From contig CABZAV010000001.1 of NCBI GenBank assembly GCA_902523885.1, positions 62,001 to 126,000 of the forward strand: 64,000 nt of DNA. Reading direction: 5' to 3'. This DNA is from an uncultured SAR86 cluster bacterium (GTDB lineage: Bacteria; Pseudomonadota; Gammaproteobacteria; Magnimaribacterales; AG-339-G14). How positions within the stretch are numbered: the first letter of the stretch is position 1; the number at the start of each line of letters is the position of its first letter. The notes under the pieces are model-generated. The model worked only from the letters and a program-made list of their open reading frames with translations, was not told the origin of the DNA and did not search any database. Position numbers and translations under genes: made by a program. Below, piece after piece: positions 62,422 to 64,000 of this stretch.

Positions 62422-63684
62422 ATGAAAGATAAAAATAATATTTCTGATTTGAAAGCTATCTTAGATAGTGCGCAAGCTACAAAAGAAGAGCTCAGAAGCG
62501 CTTCTAAAAATCAAAAAGATGAATCTTTAAAAAAAGCTGCAGAAAGCATTGATTCCAGTAGGGAAACTTTAAAAGCTGCTAACGAAAAAGATATGGAGGC
62601 TGCGAGCACTTTAAACTTACAAGATAGCTTTATTGATAGATTAAAGCTAGACGATAAACGAATTGATTCAATGATTTCTGGATTAAAAAAAGTTATTGAT
62701 TTGAATGATCCTGTTGGAGAAATGACAGATAAATCTAAATCTCCTTCAGGATTTTTAGTTAGCAAAATGAGAGTTCCTTTAGGAGTGATTGGAATAATTT
62801 ATGAATCTAGACCAAATGTAACCGCTGATGCATCTGCGCTTTGTTTGAAATCAGGAAATGCTTGCATTTTGAGAGGAGGAACAGAAGCATCTGAGACTAA
62901 TCAAGCTATTGAAAAATGTATGATTGATGGACTTGTTGCAGTTGATTTGCCAAGTAAAGCGATACAGTTATTAAAAAATCAAGATAGAGAGCTAGTAACT
63001 CAATTAATCAAATCCGAAAATCAAGTAGATTTGATCATTCCAAGAGGTGGGAAAAGTTTGATCAAAGTGATCGCAGAGGATTCCATGGTCCCGGTATTAA
63101 AGCATTATGAAGGTTTATGTCACGTATTCGTTGATGAAAATGCTGACCTAAATAAAGCTATTGATATTTCTTTGAACGCCAAAGTTTATAGATATGGAAT
63201 TTGTGGCGCAATGGAAACTCTTTTAGTTGCTAAATCTATTGCAAATGAATTTTTGCCTCTGATCTTCGATGAGTTTAAAAAATACGAAGTTGAACTGAGG
63301 GGATGTGAAAAGACTAATGAAATTTTAAATATAAACTTAGCAACCGAAGAAGATTGGAAAACTGAATATCTTGAACCGATTCTTTCTATAAAAGTTGTGG
63401 ACGGTATTAGTGAAGCTATTAGCCATATAAATCATTTTGGTTCTGGGCATACAGATTGCATCGTTACCGAAGATGATTCTGCAAAAAAAACATTTTTGAC
63501 TAATGTTGATTCTAGTTCTGTGATGCATAATTTACCTACTTGTTATGCCGACGGCTTTGAGTACGGTTTAGGGGCTGAAGTAGGAATATCTACAGACAAA
63601 CTTCATGCAAGGGGTCCCGTAGGTCTTGAGGGTCTTACAAGTCAAAAATTCATTGTTGAAGGATCCGGTCAATTAAGAAAATAA
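62422..63684 (+). CDS. proA: Glutamate-5-semialdehyde dehydrogenase (gamma-glutamyl phosphate reductase)
   Basis: MRVPLGVIGIIYESRPNVTADASALCLKSGNACILRGG, HNLPTCYADGFEYGLGAEVGIST; ATG at 62422 preferred. Confidence 0.96.
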   Translation: MKDKNNISDLKAILDSAQATKEELRSASKNQKDESLKKAAESIDSSRETLKAANEKDMEAASTLNLQDSFIDRLKLDDKRIDSMISGLKKVIDLNDPVGEMTDKSKSPSGFLVSKMRVPLGVIGIIYESRPNVTADASALCLKSGNACILRGGTEASETNQAIEKCMIDGLVAVDLPSKAIQLLKNQDRELVTQLIKSENQVDLIIPRGGKSLIKVIAEDSMVPVLKHYEGLCHVFVDENADLNKAIDISLNAKVYRYGICGAMETLLVAKSIANEFLPLIFDEFKKYEVELRGCEKTNEILNINLATEEDWKTEYLEPILSIKVVDGISEAISHINHFGSGHTDCIVTEDDSAKKTFLTNVDSSSVMHNLPTCYADGFEYGLGAEVGISTDKLHARGPVGLEGLTSQKFIVEGSGQLRK

Positions 63685-63691
63685 TATTTGA

Positions 63692-64000
63692 ATGTCTAAA
63701 ACCATAGGAATTTTCGGGGGAGCTTTTGATCCTGTTCATATTGGACATTCTAAATTAGTGCTAGATATTCAAAATATTATTGATTTTGAAAAAATATTTG
63801 TAGTGCCATCGGGGAATCCAGTCTTCAAAGATTCTCATTTTATTGATTCAGAAAAAAGAATTGAAATGCTTAATATAGCTTTCAAAGATATTGAAAATGT
63901 TTACATAGATAATCGAGAAACTTTGAAAAAAGGAGTTTCTTTTACCATTGAAACTTTAAAGGAATATCGAAGCGAATATAGAAAAGAACAACATTTTAGT
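63692..64000 (+). CDS. nadD: Nicotinate-nucleotide adenylyltransferase, N-terminal part (truncated by window end)
   Basis: MSKTIGIFGGAFDPVHIGHSKLV; frame open to the window end; follows proA. Confidence 0.9.
   Translation, partial: MSKTIGIFGGAFDPVHIGHSKLVLDIQNIIDFEKIFVVPSGNPVFKDSHFIDSEKRIEMLNIAFKDIENVYIDNRETLKKGVSFTIETLKEYRSEYRKEQHFS

Overview
The window is a compact, AT-rich, gene-dense chromosomal segment from a gammaproteobacterium. Gene content, very short intergenic gaps and low GC suggest a streamlined marine lineage, possibly SAR86-like, but this is an inference. Most of it is housekeeping: pyrE-ribE, rpsU-yqeY, tsaD-folB-folK, lptD-surA-pdxA-rsmA-apaH-cca, amgK-murU-rpe, trpEGDC, purD-purH-fis, rsmE-gshB-tonB-ruvX, dnaG-rpoD-tRNA-Ile2(CAU), ubiH-pepP-zapA-6S RNA-fau-ilvA-rpiA, lnt-maf-rpmG-rpmB, coaBC-dut and proA-nadD. 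No CRISPR, rRNA, IS element, phage or integrase was seen. The most interesting part is an iron/heme block at about 32.9-48.6 kb. It holds a diheme cytochrome plus beta-helix gene pair divergent from an FbpABC-type iron transporter across a near-consensus Fur box, then a TonB-dependent siderophore receptor behind tandem Fur-like boxes. It continues with an almost complete aerobic heme pathway in one place (ALAS-type hemA, hemC with a HemD-like C-terminal extension, hemB, hemE, a frame-disrupted hemH, hemF, hemJ) and ends with an unassigned small membrane protein. All assignments come from reading the sequence and protein motifs; no database search was run.
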